DNA from: DAOTVC01 sp034437215 | GTDB taxonomy: Bacteria > Chloroflexota > Anaerolineae > B4-G1 > SLSP01 | Assembly (NCBI GenBank): GCA_034437215.1 | Contig: DAOTVC010000167.1 | Location: 1-6,098 of the forward strand | DNA length: 6,098 bases | Direction: 5' to 3' | Notes under the pieces: generated by a model | Database searches by the model: none | Seen by the model: only the letters and a program-made list of their open reading frames with translations | Told to the model about the DNA's origin: nothing | Shown: positions 4,443 to 6,098 of the stretch, piece after piece | Position numbering within the stretch: position 1 is the first letter of the stretch | Layout: the number at the start of each line of letters is the position of its first letter | Position numbers and translations under genes: made by a program

Positions 4443-6098
4443 TCAAGGCCCTTCGGCCTCCTCGAAGGTGAAGACGGGCAGATCGTAGACGGCGCTCCCG
4501 ATCTCCCCGTCCCGGGTCGAGGCGAGGGCGGTGACCCGCCAGCCGCCGAAGGTCTCGGGCAGGGCGAGCTGAAGCAGGTAGATCCCCTCCTCGCCCGTCA
4601 GCGCCTCGGGGTTCCAGTAGAGGGTCTCGGGGACGACGAGGCGGAAGGGGTAGGGCTCGGGCGGCGGCGCAGCGGGGGTCGCCGTCGGGGCAGCGGTTGG
4701 GATGTCGTCTGCTCCGGGCTCCTCGGTGACCTCGATCGGCTCCTCCGTCGCCTCTGCCTCCTCCTCGGCGGGGGGCTCCGGCGTGGGCGAGGCGACGACG
4801 GTGACGATGACGGTTTCTCCTTCTGTCTCGATCTCTACCGTCTCCACCACGATCGTGGGGGCCGGAGCGCAGCCCGTGAGCCAGCCCGCCGGCCCGGCGT
4901 AGAGGGTGGGGTCGCCCAGAGTGCGGGTGAGGGGCGAGCGCAGCGCCGGGACGAGGGGCAGCAGGAGGGCCAGGAGCACGAGAAGCAGGGCCAGCGCCGT
5001 GGTGAGCCAGCCGGCGAGCCGGTGGCGGCTCAGGACGAGCCCCTGCCCCAGCAGGGCCAGCCCCGCCACGAGGAGGAGGTAGGTGGCGGCGATGAGGACG
5101 ATCCAGGGGAGGGCGAGGGCCGCACCCCGCGCGGTGAGCCAGACCAGGAGCCCGCCGACGACGAGGTAGGCGGTGAGGAGGCCCGTGGCGCTCTGGACGC
5201 GGGCGTCGCGCCGGTACCAGCCGTGGGCGGCGACGACGAGGAGCAGGCCGACGACGGCGAGGAGGGTGAGGGCGAGGAGCGCGCCCGTCAGGTTGAGCAG
5301 GGCAGCGCCCCCGACCAGGACGAGGGCCAGGATGGGGATGATGAGGGTGAGGAGGATCAGTCCCACGCCCAGACGGCGCAGTGACCGGCGCAGGACCCCG
5401 TTCACCGCCAGCCCCTGGGCGACGATGAAGGTGAGGAGGAGGGGGATGATGAGGAGGATGGGGACCATGGTGTAGCGGAGCTCCCCCCGGGCGCGGGGAG
5501 CGTCGGCGGGCTGCAGGGCGGCGCGCGCTTCGAGGGTGAAATCGGTCCCGGGTGCGCCGGCCCACGCCGCCTCCGCCGCCTGATCACGCGCCTCTTCCAC
5601 CAGCGCCCGCTCGAGGGGGAGGGCGCCCTCCCGCGCCAGGAGCTCCTGGTCGAGGAGCAGGCGGAGGCGGGCGAAGGCGGCGGGCGCGGTCTCCAGGGCG
5701 TAGACGGAGGCGTCGACGACGCTGATGCCCAGGGCCGCCGGGATGGGCTCGCCCGTGGGCGTGAGGGTCGTGGTGAAGGTCAGCCGGGCCGTCTCACCCG
5801 GTGGGTAGCGCTCCCGGTCGGCCCGGATCTCCACGTCGACCCCGCGGGCCGGATCGACGACGACCCAGCGGTGGTCGCCCACGCTCTCGCCGTCTACGAA
5901 GGCGTAGGCGCCGTCTACGAAGGCGTAGGCGCGGAGGTCGAGGGAGCCGGCGAGGGTCGCGTCGAGGTCGAGGGCGAAGAGGGCGCGCCCCGTCTCCACG
6001 GGGGCGGAGAGGGCGGCGACCATCTGATTCTCGCGCACGACGTCGAGGTAGACGGGGGTGCCCTCGGGCAGGCCGGCGGTGAGCGCCTCCATCCGCAG
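4443..6098 (-). CDS. Alpha-2-macroglobulin-like membrane protein, 5' end off the window, no thioester domain
   Basis: The frame is open to the window edge (CTG CGG before the ATG at 6092), so the start is missing. Residues are counted from that ATG. Residues 1-90 look like a macroglobulin beta domain. Residues 95-133 (PPGETARLTFTTTL, GEPIPAALGISVVDASVYAL) match the A2M bait-region/MG style. Six hydrophobic helices follow: about 209-230, 242-266, 268-289, 303-322, 328-350 and 361-384. Then come C408 (LTGCAPAP), a Val/Thr/Glu/Pro linker, and at 482-541 the opening of an A2M domain: FRLVVPETLYWNPEALTG, LALPETFGGWRVTALAST, EIGSAVYDLPVF. Bacterial A2M proteins normally continue into a receptor/thioester region. 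Here the protein stops 8 residues later (TFEEAEGP) and the next gene starts at once, so the ending looks settled, not a sequencing break. Full A2M proteins trap proteases; this version probably cannot do so covalently. The family call is from motif recognition. Confidence 0.8.
   Translation of the reverse strand: MRMEALTAGLPEGTPVYLDVVRENQMVAALSAPVETGRALFALDLDATLAGSLDLRAYAFVDGAYAFVDGESVGDHRWVVVDPARGVDVEIRADRERYPPGETARLTFTTTLTPTGEPIPAALGISVVDASVYALETAPAAFARLRLLLDQELLAREGALPLERALVEEARDQAAEAAWAGAPGTDFTLEARAALQPADAPRARGELRYTMVPILLIIPLLLTFIVAQGLAVNGVLRRSLRRLGVGLILLTLIIPILALVLVGGAALLNLTGALLALTLLAVVGLLLVVAAHGWYRRDARVQSATGLLTAYLVVGGLLVWLTARGAALALPWIVLIAATYLLLVAGLALLGQGLVLSRHRLAGWLTTALALLLVLLALLLPLVPALRSPLTRTLGDPTLYAGPAGWLTGCAPAPTIVVETVEIETEGETVIVTVVASPTPEPPAEEEAEATEEPIEVTEEPGADDIPTAAPTATPAAPPPEPYPFRLVVPETLYWNPEALTGEEGIYLLQLALPETFGGWRVTALASTRDGEIGSAVYDLPVFTFEEAEGP
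5888..5932 (-). repeat. 21-bp tandem duplication inside the A2M-like gene
   Basis: A 21-bp unit is repeated exactly (2.1 copies, 45 bp with every base matching at distance 21). It encodes AYAFVDG twice in a row (residues 55-61 and 62-68). The identity at every position, third codon bases included, indicates a recent duplication or an assembly duplication. Confidence 0.85.

Noticed and set aside
4420..5565. Upstream part of the 503-codon minus-strand frame that reads into the Cys-Tyr gene
   Set aside because: It overlaps the A2M-like gene in another frame and is Arg/Pro/His-rich nonsense. The real gene starts at 4419 with its own ribosome binding site.

Overview
The window is high-GC bacterial DNA. 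All five genes I can support lie on the minus strand, so transcription runs from position 6098 towards 1. The style suggests Chloroflexota (Anaerolineae-like): a DUF4349 lipoprotein, a membrane-bound alpha-2-macroglobulin relative, Thr/Pro/Glu-rich linkers with 'GETVVVT' stretches, a DUF5939-type adenylate cyclase, and intergenic DNA built from GTGAAAC heptamers. This placement is inference from sequence style; no marker gene is present.

Layout in transcription order. (1) 6098-4443: the 3' part of an alpha-2-macroglobulin (A2M)-like membrane protein. It has a bait/MG-type segment, six predicted membrane helices, a Pro/Glu/Thr linker and the beginning of an A2M domain, and it stops before any thioester domain. 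(2) 4419-4054: a 121-residue secreted or lipid-anchored small protein with three Cys-Tyr motifs. It starts 23 nt after the A2M stop with a strong ribosome binding site, so the two very likely form an operon. (3) 4053-3813: an intergenic gap with a perfect 17-bp hairpin built from GTGAAAC-like heptamers. (4) 3812-2718: a class III adenylate cyclase with an N-terminal four-cysteine zinc-ribbon-like region and all six expected catalytic residues. (5) 2717-2227: a 491-bp gap with no convincing gene but dense structure: four inverted repeats, two opposite-strand G-quadruplex motifs, and a four-unit 8-bp direct repeat just ahead of the next ribosome binding site. (6) 2226-1126: a radical SAM/SPASM enzyme with all cluster-binding cysteines. 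(7) 1125-794: a 332-bp gap with a second GTGAAAC hairpin. (8) 793-1: a DUF4349 lipoprotein, interrupted by a -1 frameshift in its low-complexity linker and cut by the window edge.

Functionally, three of the five products face or sit in the cell envelope (A2M-like protein, Cys-Tyr protein, DUF4349 lipoprotein). The other two are a cAMP-type signalling enzyme and a probable peptide- or protein-modifying radical enzyme. Apart from the A2M/Cys-Tyr pair, each gene has its own leader and its own downstream hairpin and looks separately transcribed. The points most worth pursuing are the thioester-less membrane A2M paired with the Cys-Tyr protein, the two hairpins with compensated base changes, the phased octamers ahead of the radical SAM gene, and the speculative idea that the orphan SPASM enzyme modifies the Cys-Tyr protein.
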